Source of the DNA: Pirellula sp.
GTDB taxonomy: Bacteria; Planctomycetota; Planctomycetia; Pirellulales; Pirellulaceae
Assembly (NCBI GenBank): GCA_021299695.1
Contig: JAJTEK010000021.1
Span: 1-35,623, forward strand
Reading direction: 5' to 3'
Length of the DNA: 35,623 nucleotides
A model generated the notes under the pieces. It ran no database searches. It saw only the letters and a program-made list of their open reading frames with translations, and was not told where the DNA came from. Shown here piece after piece: positions 1-7,832 of this stretch (position 1 is its first letter; every line of letters starts with the position of its first letter). Position numbers and translations under genes: made by a program.

Positions 1-117
1 CGGATCAGTCGGATCAGTCGGATCAGTCGGATCAGTCGGATCAGTCGGATCAGTCGGATCAGTCGGATCAGTCGGATCAGTCGGATCGGTCGGATCGGTC
101 GGATCGGTCGGATCGGG
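1..117. repeat. 9-bp tandem repeat, about 13 copies
   Basis: Nine perfect copies of CGGATCAGT (1-81) are followed by three copies of CGGATCGGT (82-108) and a last unit CGGATCGGG (109-117). The array may continue left of the window. Every unit carries a GATC site. One A-to-G change separates the two copy types, so the right end looks like a block that spread by slippage. A related array (CGGACGGAT units) lies at 20071-20100. Confidence 0.97.
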
Positions 118-360
118 TGCATGCTTTCGTTTGCATAGGTTTTGCTTATCGGACGGCGGACCGTGGAAATTGGAAAAAATGGAACGGGCCTGGAATCATT
201 CGCCTGGAAAGATATCCAAAAGGTGCACGTTTTCCCGCAATCGAATCGAAACCCATACCCGATAAGAGCTTACTAACGCACCGCTTAACCGCCAGAGTTT
301 TCCCAATCGTTCAGCCAACCGCAATCCTGACTCTAGACCCCTGACCCCCAGATTGACGCA
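118..360. other. Non-coding stretch between the repeat and the first gene
   Basis: No convincing gene is present here. A 75-codon plus-strand reading frame (117-344) starts inside the repeat edge, has no family resemblance and is probably chance. I see no clear Shine-Dalgarno sequence before the gene starting at 361 and no promoter I would defend. Confidence 0.6.
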
Positions 361-2904
361 ATGAGCCGAAGTATTCGAGCCGAAAAACGCAATCGCCCCA
401 AGGTGCCCTCGCGTCGTAAGCTTGCCATGGAATGCTTGGAGGACCGTCGCGTCATGGCGGTTTTGCCCTTTGGCGCCACTTCCCAAGACACCGGGGAGTT
501 CATGCTCGGCCGCATCGCAGTAACCCCCGTCTTTTTGGAAAGCACTGGAGCGGTTAGCACCGAGGACTGGACGCCGGCTTATGTCGAGGCCGTCATGGGG
601 AACATCCAGAGTGGTTTGCAGTGGTGGAATCAACTTCTGGCTACCAAAAGCTCCGTTCACACTCTCGAGTGGGTAATCGATCGGACCTACGTCGATAATC
701 GTATGCCGATTACGTTTGAACCGATCAATATGACCTCTGAGGGTTACCTGCAGTGGGGCCCTCAGTTCCTTCAGGGCGTTGGGTTCAACAATACCACCAG
801 TTTTGAGACCAACATCCGCGCGTTCAACCATGCCCAGCGCGACAAGCTCGATACCGACTGGTCTTTTACGATTTTCGTCGTCAATGCGATGAAGGATCTC
901 GATGGGAGCTTTGCTCCTGGTGGGTCGTTCTCCCGTGCTTTTGCATTCGCCGGTGGGCTCTTTGAGGTGATTCCTTCTAGCCGTCCAAACTCGACGTATA
1001 CGCATGAGACGGGTCACATCTTCTGGGCGCGGGATGAGTACAGCGGGGGTGGGAATTACTTTGACAGGCGGGGGTACTACAACGCTCAAAACACCAATGC
1101 GATCGACTTGAACCCCACCCCGAATTTTGCGCAGTCACCGAGCATCATGTCTTCGGGCTCGTCGTTGACGACTGCATTCAATCGAATCGTATCGCCCGAA
1201 GCGACTCTTGCGCAGATCGGTTGGAAAGACTCGGACAACGACGGCATCTTCGACGTACTGGACGTTCCGCTCAAGCTTGAAGGTACCGGTCGTTTCAACC
1301 CCCAGTTCAATTCGTATTCCTTCAGCGGTCGGGCTTCGGTTCAAACACTCCCGAATCGAAACTCTTCGGGGACGCAAAACGACATTACTCTCAACAAGGT
1401 TCGGCGCATCGAATACCGCATCGATGCGGGGCCTTGGACCTCGATCCAATCGACCGATGCTTACTCAGTCGATCTGAACCTTCAGATTCCGATCTTGGCT
1501 TCCCAAGTAGGAAAGTCGATTGAGATCCGAGCGATGGAGACCAAGCTTGGGCTTTCGAGCAATGTCTTCTCAGGTTTAATTGGCAATGCCCCAGACGTCA
1601 CGGCTAAGCATGGGATTCAGGGTTTTGTCTGGAGAGACAGCAATCAAAACGGCCAATGGGATCCCTTCGAGAGCGGTATTCCCAACGCCACGGTGACCTT
1701 GGTCAACGCCGACAACCAACCGCTGGCTCTGCAAACATGGATCGATCCGGACAATTATGTCACTGGAAATCTATCTGGAAAGCTGGGAGCATCACCCAAT
1801 CAAGTTTTGATCGATACGATCGGCAATGACTCGCAAGGCCTCATCGGGGTCTATCCGAAGAACAATCTCAGTGGACCGAAGTTCTTCAAGCCTTACTCGT
1901 TCTGGGCTCGGCGCTACGTCGACTCATTTTACGACGAAGACCTACAGCTTCGCGCTCGGTTCGATCAGTCTCAATCGTACGTGTCGATCGAAGCGGTTGC
2001 TCAATCCGACAACTCGAACGTTCGACTCGATGCGTTTGATGCCAGTGGGAACCTAGTCGCTCGCTTCGAACGCAAGGGGTTGCTCAAGGACCAGCGAATC
2101 ACGATGGAGGTCGCTACTGGAGCCGCAACGATCAGGACGGTGGTGGCACGCGGGTTTCAGAACTCATTTGTGATGCTAGACCATTTGAGGTTCGGTCCTA
2201 GGGTCCAAGCCACCACGGCTAGCGATGGAAGCTATTTTCTTTCCAATCTGCCGCAAGGTAACTACCGTTTGTTGTTGAATTCAAATCTCGCTGGATTCCA
2301 GAATTCCAACACGCCCGACGGTCTGCTACAGGTCGCTTACGGATCTGCATCGACGGTCCAGCATGTGGACTTTGGGGGGTACCTACCTCCGAGCCCATGG
2401 CAAAATGAAATTCTTCCCGAGGATGTCACTGGGAATCAAAATGTAAGTCCTCTGGACGTGTTGACTCTCATCAACGATATCAATACCAATTCATCGAGAT
2501 CGCTCGATGGGAGTCCGGTTGGCGTTTCACCTTTTTTGGATGTCAACGGCGACCGATTTTTGAGTCCGCTCGATGTTTTGATGGTAATCAACTTCATCAA
2601 TCGTTTTGGTGGTGGTGAAGGCGAAGCATCGCCGTCGATCGAGCAGGAGGAATCGGTCCCGAGCGGTCCATCGAGGCTCATGTCGTATGTGTTTGATCGG
2701 GACGCGACTGCTACGAGTCGCATTCTGTACCGATCGGATGCGTTTAGGGTGGCGGACCAAGGTCCGGATCGTTGCGGATGCCAGGGTTGCATGAGTTTCT
2801 TGGCCGCCGAGGGCGAATCGTCGGATGCCGACGGATCGATTGGCAAGCCCCGCCGTGTACCGGACCATTGGGTCAAGGACGATCTTTTTGCGCAGTGGGA
2901 ATAG
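361..2904 (+). CDS. Dockerin-bearing surface protein with HExxH metallopeptidase motif
   Basis: An 847-residue secreted protein. Residues 1-33 are basic and end in LEDRRVMA (26-33), the planctomycete LExRxLLA-type extracellular signature. HETGHIFWARDEY at 215-227 contains HExxH followed closely by a DEY acidic patch, which recalls M64/IgA-peptidase-like zinc sites (HExGH...ADEY); the peptidase assignment is an inference. Around 419-450 (GFVWRDSNQNGQWDP) an SdrD B-like module begins, a Ca-binding beta fold of cell-surface proteins. Residues about 686-752 hold two dockerin half-repeats, each with an SPLDVL core after a Ca-loop (DVTGNQNV; DVNGDRFL). The C-terminal tail has a CGCQGC cysteine cluster. 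No strong Shine-Dalgarno sequence precedes the ATG, but the conserved N-terminal motif supports this start. It may act as a cell-surface protease or binding protein; the substrate is unknown. Confidence 0.88.
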   Translation: MSRSIRAEKRNRPKVPSRRKLAMECLEDRRVMAVLPFGATSQDTGEFMLGRIAVTPVFLESTGAVSTEDWTPAYVEAVMGNIQSGLQWWNQLLATKSSVHTLEWVIDRTYVDNRMPITFEPINMTSEGYLQWGPQFLQGVGFNNTTSFETNIRAFNHAQRDKLDTDWSFTIFVVNAMKDLDGSFAPGGSFSRAFAFAGGLFEVIPSSRPNSTYTHETGHIFWARDEYSGGGNYFDRRGYYNAQNTNAIDLNPTPNFAQSPSIMSSGSSLTTAFNRIVSPEATLAQIGWKDSDNDGIFDVLDVPLKLEGTGRFNPQFNSYSFSGRASVQTLPNRNSSGTQNDITLNKVRRIEYRIDAGPWTSIQSTDAYSVDLNLQIPILASQVGKSIEIRAMETKLGLSSNVFSGLIGNAPDVTAKHGIQGFVWRDSNQNGQWDPFESGIPNATVTLVNADNQPLALQTWIDPDNYVTGNLSGKLGASPNQVLIDTIGNDSQGLIGVYPKNNLSGPKFFKPYSFWARRYVDSFYDEDLQLRARFDQSQSYVSIEAVAQSDNSNVRLDAFDASGNLVARFERKGLLKDQRITMEVATGAATIRTVVARGFQNSFVMLDHLRFGPRVQATTASDGSYFLSNLPQGNYRLLLNSNLAGFQNSNTPDGLLQVAYGSASTVQHVDFGGYLPPSPWQNEILPEDVTGNQNVSPLDVLTLINDINTNSSRSLDGSPVGVSPFLDVNGDRFLSPLDVLMVINFINRFGGGEGEASPSIEQEESVPSGPSRLMSYVFDRDATATSRILYRSDAFRVADQGPDRCGCQGCMSFLAAEGESSDADGSIGKPRRVPDHWVKDDLFAQWE

Positions 2905-2933
2905 AGACAGCGGCAATCGAGACAGCGGGAATG
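2904..2933. repeat. 15-bp imperfect duplication between convergent genes
   Basis: GAGACAGCGGCAATC (2904-2918) is followed directly by GAGACAGCGGGAATG (2919-2933), with one mismatch in the core and one at the end. A weaker third copy (GCAGTGGGAATA) precedes it inside the end of the upstream gene. The pair fills exactly the gap between the two convergent stop codons. Confidence 0.75.
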
Positions 2934-2934
2934 G

Positions 2935-4299
2935 CTACAGATCCGCAAGAAATGGCGTTTGGTTATCGATGGCTTGACGAAGTGCATCGCAACGCATTTG
3001 AAGGTCCTCGGAGGCGAGTTCTTTAGCGGCCTGGATCTGTTCGATCGCTTCGTCTTTTTTCTTAGCCGAATGCAAAGCTACGGCAAGCACGTAATGGGAA
3101 AACCAAGTCGCTGGAGTTTCGTCTTGGTGAGCTTCTTGGGCCAGCGCCACGGCTCTTCCCGCATTGCTTGGGGTTTTGGAAACACGTTGAGCGTAGAGCA
3201 AAGCCAGTGCGCGTTTGGCATCCTGTTGCATCGTGGGCATGGTGGTCAGGGCTTTCCATTCGGTTTCTGCGATATTGAGTTGGTCTTGTTTGCAAGCCAA
3301 TCTGGCGCGTAGCCAACGGCAGTAGGGGTTTGCTCGATCGATCTTGATGGAATTCTGCATGGCGAGTTTGGAGTCTCGATCTTTGTCCATTCCATCGAGT
3401 ACGAGCGCTTTGCACATCAGTGCGATGGATTGGAGGGGGCTTGGGGATTCGATGATCGGATCGAGCAGCGGCTTGGCTTGCGAGTAGTCCCCTTTCCGTG
3501 TCAAGAGCAGGGCTTGGGCGAGTTGGGCGGGTGGATTGTCTTTTCCGTCGGTATCGAGGGCCTGTAGGACGGTTTGGATTTCTTGTTCGGAGAATGCTTT
3601 TTGGGGATCGGTGAAGTTCCAATACTTCTCGAAGAATCGGTTTCCTCCGAGTTGCCATTTGCGGTAATCCTCTTCGACTTTCATGACTTTTTGGATGGTG
3701 GCAAAGCGTGCTTGGATGGCGCGTTGCGCTTCGACTCCGAGTTGCTGGAGTTCTTGGCTTCGCATGAATGTATTCATGTTTTCCATCATGCGGTTGGCCA
3801 TCAACTGCTGTTGCAACTGCTGTCGCATTGCGAAGTCGTTTGGGGAGTTGTTTCCACCTGGTGCCGATCCGATGCTACCGATGGTATTGGAGATTTGGAG
3901 CGAGTTGAGCGATGACTGGATCGCAGCAAACTGCTTGATCACGCCTTCGTTTTGAATTCGGTTCCACTCGGCCTCGGTCTGTTGGAGGGAGGTCTGAAGT
4001 GTTTGGAACGTTTCTACGAGTGTTTGTTTTTGCTTGAGGTACTCTTGGTAATCTTCATGGACTTTCTCGATGGCTTCGACGCGTTTATCCGTCGTTGCAG
4101 AGGCTTTGTCTTGTGGGTAGGCCATGGCTTTGGCCTGCAGGAGACTTGGATGGACCAAGAGAATTGCAATGGCCAGAAGGGACGTAGCATGGAAACGTCT
4201 GGTCACCAATCGCTCTCCCATTGGTGCTGGAATTTGCGATGCAATGCGGAAGGACGCTAGAATCGTGTCGAGCCACCGAGAGGTCGTGTTCGAAGCCAT
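2935..4299 (-). CDS. Exported coiled-coil/TPR-like protein, unknown function
   Basis: A 454-residue protein not assigned to a named family. A perfect AAGGAG (complement of 4308-4313) lies 8 bases before the ATG at 4299, which fixes this start over an internal ATG at 4221. A basic N-terminal region precedes a hydrophobic segment at about 38-56, and AKA/AMA at 56-60 looks like a signal peptidase site, so it is probably periplasmic or exported. Residues about 65-135 are Glu/Gln/Lys-rich and likely coiled coil; 145-180 is Gln/Met-rich. From about 250 to the end, helix pairs with TPR-like spacing occur (for example ALLLTRKGDYSQAKPLLDP). It is the last gene of a minus-strand run behind parA and a lipoprotein, 91 bases downstream of the latter. 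It may be a scaffold for an envelope complex, by inference only. Confidence 0.85.
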   Translation of the reverse strand: MASNTTSRWLDTILASFRIASQIPAPMGERLVTRRFHATSLLAIAILLVHPSLLQAKAMAYPQDKASATTDKRVEAIEKVHEDYQEYLKQKQTLVETFQTLQTSLQQTEAEWNRIQNEGVIKQFAAIQSSLNSLQISNTIGSIGSAPGGNNSPNDFAMRQQLQQQLMANRMMENMNTFMRSQELQQLGVEAQRAIQARFATIQKVMKVEEDYRKWQLGGNRFFEKYWNFTDPQKAFSEQEIQTVLQALDTDGKDNPPAQLAQALLLTRKGDYSQAKPLLDPIIESPSPLQSIALMCKALVLDGMDKDRDSKLAMQNSIKIDRANPYCRWLRARLACKQDQLNIAETEWKALTTMPTMQQDAKRALALLYAQRVSKTPSNAGRAVALAQEAHQDETPATWFSHYVLAVALHSAKKKDEAIEQIQAAKELASEDLQMRCDALRQAIDNQTPFLADL

Positions 4300-4390
4300 T
4301 GCAAAGGCTCCTTGATCGATAGAGAACCACCTAACAAACCAAGTATCGTAACTGCGGATACCAGTATAGTAGTTTGGGGGTTTGAAGTCG

Positions 4391-5881
4391 TTATTTTTTG
4401 ATCTCGAATTCGGACTTCGAGGTACCGAATTTGTTTCCGGTCAGATCTTCCATGCTCAGTACCAGTTCGTATTTGCCAGAATCGATGTTTGGCGGCATGT
4501 AGATCATGTAGACGAGGAAATAATCACGACGTGGGCTAGAGCAGATATCGGGCTCCATGGGGAGGATTTGCTCGACGATGCGTTTGCCTTGGGAATCGCG
4601 GATTTCGTAAGTCCCTCGGATCCTCGATTCGAAGCCTTCTCGAACCCGCTGGCTCGTGACGTGCTCGAGTTCGCAGTAGAGGAGTACTTGCTGCTCGGGT
4701 TTGAAGCAATTCTTATCGAATTTATGGGTTGCGCCGAATCCATCGACTTGGGTGCAGAAGACCGGTGGGCTGACTAGAAGGTTGCTCAGGGCCGAGAGTT
4801 GTCGATCGGCGAGTTTTTGTTCGGCGGCGACTTGTGCCCAGTGGCGAGGTCGGCTTGGGTTTGCATCGGGGTGGGTGGCTTGGAACAGGGCCGTCAGTTG
4901 GTGATCGAGGTACTCTTGTTCGCGTGGATTGGCTCCTTGGATTGGGCGTTTGGCCGATTCAAGATTCCGCTGAGCCAAGTAGAGCAGTCGGAGGGTCATT
5001 TCGTGGTGTTGGCGGATAGACGGTTCGATGTCCGAGCTGGCTTCGAGGTATTTTTCAAGAGCGACGACCGATTGGTTCAATTCATGGGACCATCGCGAGG
5101 GGTCTGTAGGATCTTGAGGTGTCGATTTTCCGAGCCCTTTTATTTCGTTGGATATCGATTCGGTGGTTTTTAGGTCGCCGTCGGTTTGTCCGGATATCTT
5201 CTTTCGTAGGACCGATTGGTAATCGGCCGGAAGCAGCGCCAGGGCACCCTCGATGTCGACTTCGGATAGTCCCGAATCGGGTATGGAATTGGGGGATGCA
5301 GAGAGTGGAGTTATGGGAATCGTCGTCGTTGCGGAGGCTAGGGACACGGCGTTGTTTTTGTCTGAGTTTTTGTCTGAGGCGGTTGGTCCCGATTTCGTAT
5401 CGTTGGTTTGAGCCGTTGTGACCTCTGTGGTCAACTCCGAAGGGGTTACGGTCGAGACTTGGGCTGGGGAGACTTGGGCTGGGGGCTTGGGGGTTACCGT
5501 TGGTGGTGCATCGAGTGCAGCGGTTTTTGGGTTTGGAAGATCCGCCAGATCTGGATTCTTAGTGTTGGCTTGTGCGAGTTCTTTTTGTCGATCTCTGGGA
5601 AGGGTGACGCGATAGGGAATATCGTCCAATCCGGCGTTTTCGAGAATGGAGGGTTTTGTGAGCGAATGGTAGTTTGGAGCGCCTTTTGAATCCCGATCGC
5701 TCGGAGCGTTTGGGTGTTCCCAGTCGTCGGTTTCCTGCGGTTCTTTGGTGAAACCCAGGAGAGATTGGGTTTTGGAGCGGTTCCACCAACCTTGGCATCC
5801 TGCGGTGCTCGCTAGGAGCAGTATCGATCCGAGAGCACATAGATACAGGGTTTGACGATGGATCAAAGGGGTTCGCATCAT
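4391..5881 (-). CDS. Putative lipoprotein in parA operon, unknown function
   Basis: A 496-residue protein. The N-terminus has a basic start, a hydrophobic stretch (about 11-25) and LASTAGC with the cysteine at 29, an acceptable lipobox, so it is probably a lipid-anchored envelope protein. Residues about 95-200 are low-complexity (Pro, Thr, Ser, Ala, Lys), typical of a flexible linker. A helical region follows (about 215-350). The C-terminal 130 residues (from about FCTQVDGFGATHKF) look like a compact beta domain ending in KSEFEIKK. The gene starts 5 bases after the parA stop, with AAGG within the stop region as a possible ribosome binding site, so translational coupling is likely. I do not recognise the family. 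Confidence 0.83.
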   Translation of the reverse strand: MMRTPLIHRQTLYLCALGSILLLASTAGCQGWWNRSKTQSLLGFTKEPQETDDWEHPNAPSDRDSKGAPNYHSLTKPSILENAGLDDIPYRVTLPRDRQKELAQANTKNPDLADLPNPKTAALDAPPTVTPKPPAQVSPAQVSTVTPSELTTEVTTAQTNDTKSGPTASDKNSDKNNAVSLASATTTIPITPLSASPNSIPDSGLSEVDIEGALALLPADYQSVLRKKISGQTDGDLKTTESISNEIKGLGKSTPQDPTDPSRWSHELNQSVVALEKYLEASSDIEPSIRQHHEMTLRLLYLAQRNLESAKRPIQGANPREQEYLDHQLTALFQATHPDANPSRPRHWAQVAAEQKLADRQLSALSNLLVSPPVFCTQVDGFGATHKFDKNCFKPEQQVLLYCELEHVTSQRVREGFESRIRGTYEIRDSQGKRIVEQILPMEPDICSSPRRDYFLVYMIYMPPNIDSGKYELVLSMEDLTGNKFGTSKSEFEIKK

Positions 5882-5886
5882 GGACC

Positions 5887-6792
5887 TTATGGGGTGGGCA
5901 TAGGGATCGAAGCGGGGCTGGTATGGTTCACGGTTGGATTAGGCAGATCGCAACTGGGGGCTTTCCCGCCGGGTAGGGCTGCTTTGGGACTTTGGGCCGC
6001 AGGGTTCATTTTCCCGACGACGTCGCGAGCCAGGGCAAGGTAATCCTCGGCGCCGTTGCTTGTCGGAGCATAATCGAAGATGGACTGTCCGAAACTGGGT
6101 GCTTCGGCAAGTCGGATATTGCGTCGGATTTTGGTTGGGAAGAATTTTGCCGAGGCCCATACGGGGTTTTGCGACGCGCTGGCTTTGAGGAAATCCTCGA
6201 TATCGTTGCTGACTTCGGCAGCCAAACGGGTTCCCGACTCGTACATGCACAGGACGATGCCTTCGAGTCGCAGGGATGGGTTGAGTCGTTTCGAGACGAT
6301 TTCGATGGTACGAAGCAATTTGCTCAGACCGTGTAGGGCTAAAAAATGGGGCTGCATTGGCAGGATTACTTCGTCGACTGCCGTCAGTGCGTTGAGGGTC
6401 AATACTCCGAGCGAAGGAGGGCAATCTAGGATAAGAAAGTCAAAGGGGGCGGAGTCTTGCTCGAGCCGATCTCTGAGGATGACTTCGCGGCCGACCTCTG
6501 AGGCGAGTTCCATTTCGGCGGCTGCAAGGTCCAGGTGCGAGGGCAATACCGAAAGATGATCCGAGAGGTCGCGACGGACTTCCGAGAGTGCCGTTTCGTT
6601 GCAAAGGACGTCATAAAGGCTCGGTTCGCCTTGGTGCAGGGTGACACCTAGATGCAAGGACGCGTGCGCTTGTGGGTCTAGGTCCAGGAGGCAGACTCGA
6701 TGGCCGCAGGAAGCGATTCCTGCTGCGAGGTTCACGGCGGTGGTTGTTTTGCCCACGCCTCCTTTCTGATTGATGACTGCTATTTTTCTCAT
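5887..6792 (-). CDS. ParA/MinD-like P-loop ATPase (orphan)
   Basis: A 301-residue deviant-Walker ATPase. MRKIAVINQKGGVGKTTTAVNLAAG places the signature KGGVGKTT at residues 10-17. LLDLDPQAHASLHLG (switch I/Walker A' region) and FLILDCPPSLGVLTLNAL (Walker B) follow, as in Soj/ParA. These proteins dimerise on ATP, bind DNA or membrane non-specifically and position cargo. An in-frame start at 6834 would add 14 residues before the canonical N-terminus, so the ATG at 6792 is preferred. The Pro-rich tail (about 265-301) is unusual. No ParB-like gene is adjacent. Instead the gene leads a run with a lipoprotein (gap 5 bases) and an exported coiled-coil protein, so it may position an envelope structure and not a chromosome. 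Confidence 0.95.
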   Translation of the reverse strand: MRKIAVINQKGGVGKTTTAVNLAAGIASCGHRVCLLDLDPQAHASLHLGVTLHQGEPSLYDVLCNETALSEVRRDLSDHLSVLPSHLDLAAAEMELASEVGREVILRDRLEQDSAPFDFLILDCPPSLGVLTLNALTAVDEVILPMQPHFLALHGLSKLLRTIEIVSKRLNPSLRLEGIVLCMYESGTRLAAEVSNDIEDFLKASASQNPVWASAKFFPTKIRRNIRLAEAPSFGQSIFDYAPTSNGAEDYLALARDVVGKMNPAAQSPKAALPGGKAPSCDLPNPTVNHTSPASIPMPTP

Positions 6793-6968
6793 ACAAATCC
6801 AATGCTCAAAAACCGACGACTCAAAAAAACTCAAACGCCGTTTTTCCAGCCGATTCCCAGTCGAAATGCCACCGCGAATCCACCGAGGTGGCCCATCGGA
6901 GGCCTTCTAGCAGACCTGCCAGTCTGGGCGACACTAGCAAGTCTCCCCTAGTTATTTCCAGACCAATC

Positions 6969-6996
6969 TTGATAATCTTGCCATCGCGTCTAGAGA
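6969..6996 (+). promoter_or_regulatory. Possible sigma-70-like promoter for tpiA
   Basis: TTGATA (6969-6974) and TAGAGA (6991-6996) are separated by 16 bases, about 30 bases before the tpiA start. The -10 match is only moderate. Confidence 0.3.
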
Positions 6997-7028
6997 ATTT
7001 CGGTCGTTTGAGCAAAGGATCCCTGTTT

Positions 7029-7796
7029 GTGAGAAGGTTATTCATCGCTGGCAATTGGAAAATGAATCTCAATCGCGGTCAGTCGCTGAGCTTGGTTCAA
7101 AGCTTGGCCGAGTCCCTGCGAGGTGTCTCGGAAGTGGACATCGCGGTATGTCCACCGGCTGTTTATTTGGGGGAGTTGGGCAAGGCCCTGCATGCGACCA
7201 ACATCGGCTTGGGCGCCCAAAACGTGAACAGCAAAGCCGAGGGGGCTTATACGGGCGAGATCAGTTGCTCGATGCTTAAGGATGTCGGATGTCGCTACGT
7301 GATTTTGGGCCACAGCGAGCGCCGGGCGATCTATGGTGAAACCGATTCAATGGTCAACGAGAAGCTCCATGCGGTCTTGGCCGCCGGCTTAACACCGATC
7401 GTCTGCGTTGGCGAGACACTCGAGCAACGAGAGGCTGGACAGACCCAGCAAGTGGTCCGTTCGCAGTGCCTTGGATCGCTTGCGGGGCTGACCGAGGATC
7501 AAATGCTCAAAACCGTATTGGCCTATGAGCCGGTTTGGGCGATTGGAACGGGCAAGACTGCCTCACCAGCCCAGGCCGAAGAGGTACACAAGGACATTCG
7601 ATCCCTGTTGGAGGCGCAATTCTCCGTGGGCACCGCCCAAAAAGTGATTGTATTGTATGGAGGTAGCGTTAAAGCCGACAACGCTCTGGAGTTGCTCTCG
7701 GAGCCCAACATCGACGGCGCGCTGGTCGGCGGGGCGTCGCTCAAACAGGATTCCTTTGAAGGGATCATTAAGGCGGCCACGTCGGTCCGCAAGTAA
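7029..7796 (+). CDS. tpiA: Triose-phosphate isomerase
   Basis: A 255-residue enzyme interconverting dihydroxyacetone phosphate and glyceraldehyde 3-phosphate in cytosolic glycolysis and gluconeogenesis. Key residues are visible: N9 and K11 in AGNWKMN, the electrophile H95 in LGHSERR, the catalytic base E167 in AYEPVWAIGTGK (with loop 6), and the phosphate-binding YGGSVKADN near the C-terminus. The length matches the usual 250 or so. The start is the GTG at 7029, with AAAGGA at 7013-7018, 10 bases before it; the in-frame upstream extension to 6888 lacks family similarity. The gene is 36 bases ahead of the glutamate dehydrogenase gene and may be cotranscribed with it. It diverges from parA across a 236-bp control region. 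Confidence 0.98.
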   Translation: MRRLFIAGNWKMNLNRGQSLSLVQSLAESLRGVSEVDIAVCPPAVYLGELGKALHATNIGLGAQNVNSKAEGAYTGEISCSMLKDVGCRYVILGHSERRAIYGETDSMVNEKLHAVLAAGLTPIVCVGETLEQREAGQTQQVVRSQCLGSLAGLTEDQMLKTVLAYEPVWAIGTGKTASPAQAEEVHKDIRSLLEAQFSVGTAQKVIVLYGGSVKADNALELLSEPNIDGALVGGASLKQDSFEGIIKAATSVRK

Positions 7797-7832
7797 TTTG
7801 TTTTTTGTCCTCTATTCCCAAGGCCCTTCCCG

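Noticed and set aside
1-117. CRISPR array
   Set aside because: Units are 9 bp with no spacers; it is a simple tandem repeat.
117-344. 75-codon plus-strand frame at the repeat edge
   Set aside because: Starts in the repeat flank, no ribosome site, no recognisable features.
196-1089. 297-codon minus-strand open frame opposite the first surface-protein gene
   Set aside because: No family resemblance; it lies wholly opposite a gene with clear domains and results from GC-rich codon bias.
6793-6834. 14-residue N-terminal extension of ParA
   Set aside because: ParA proteins begin with the M-x-KIAVINQKGG strand; the extension has no conserved character.
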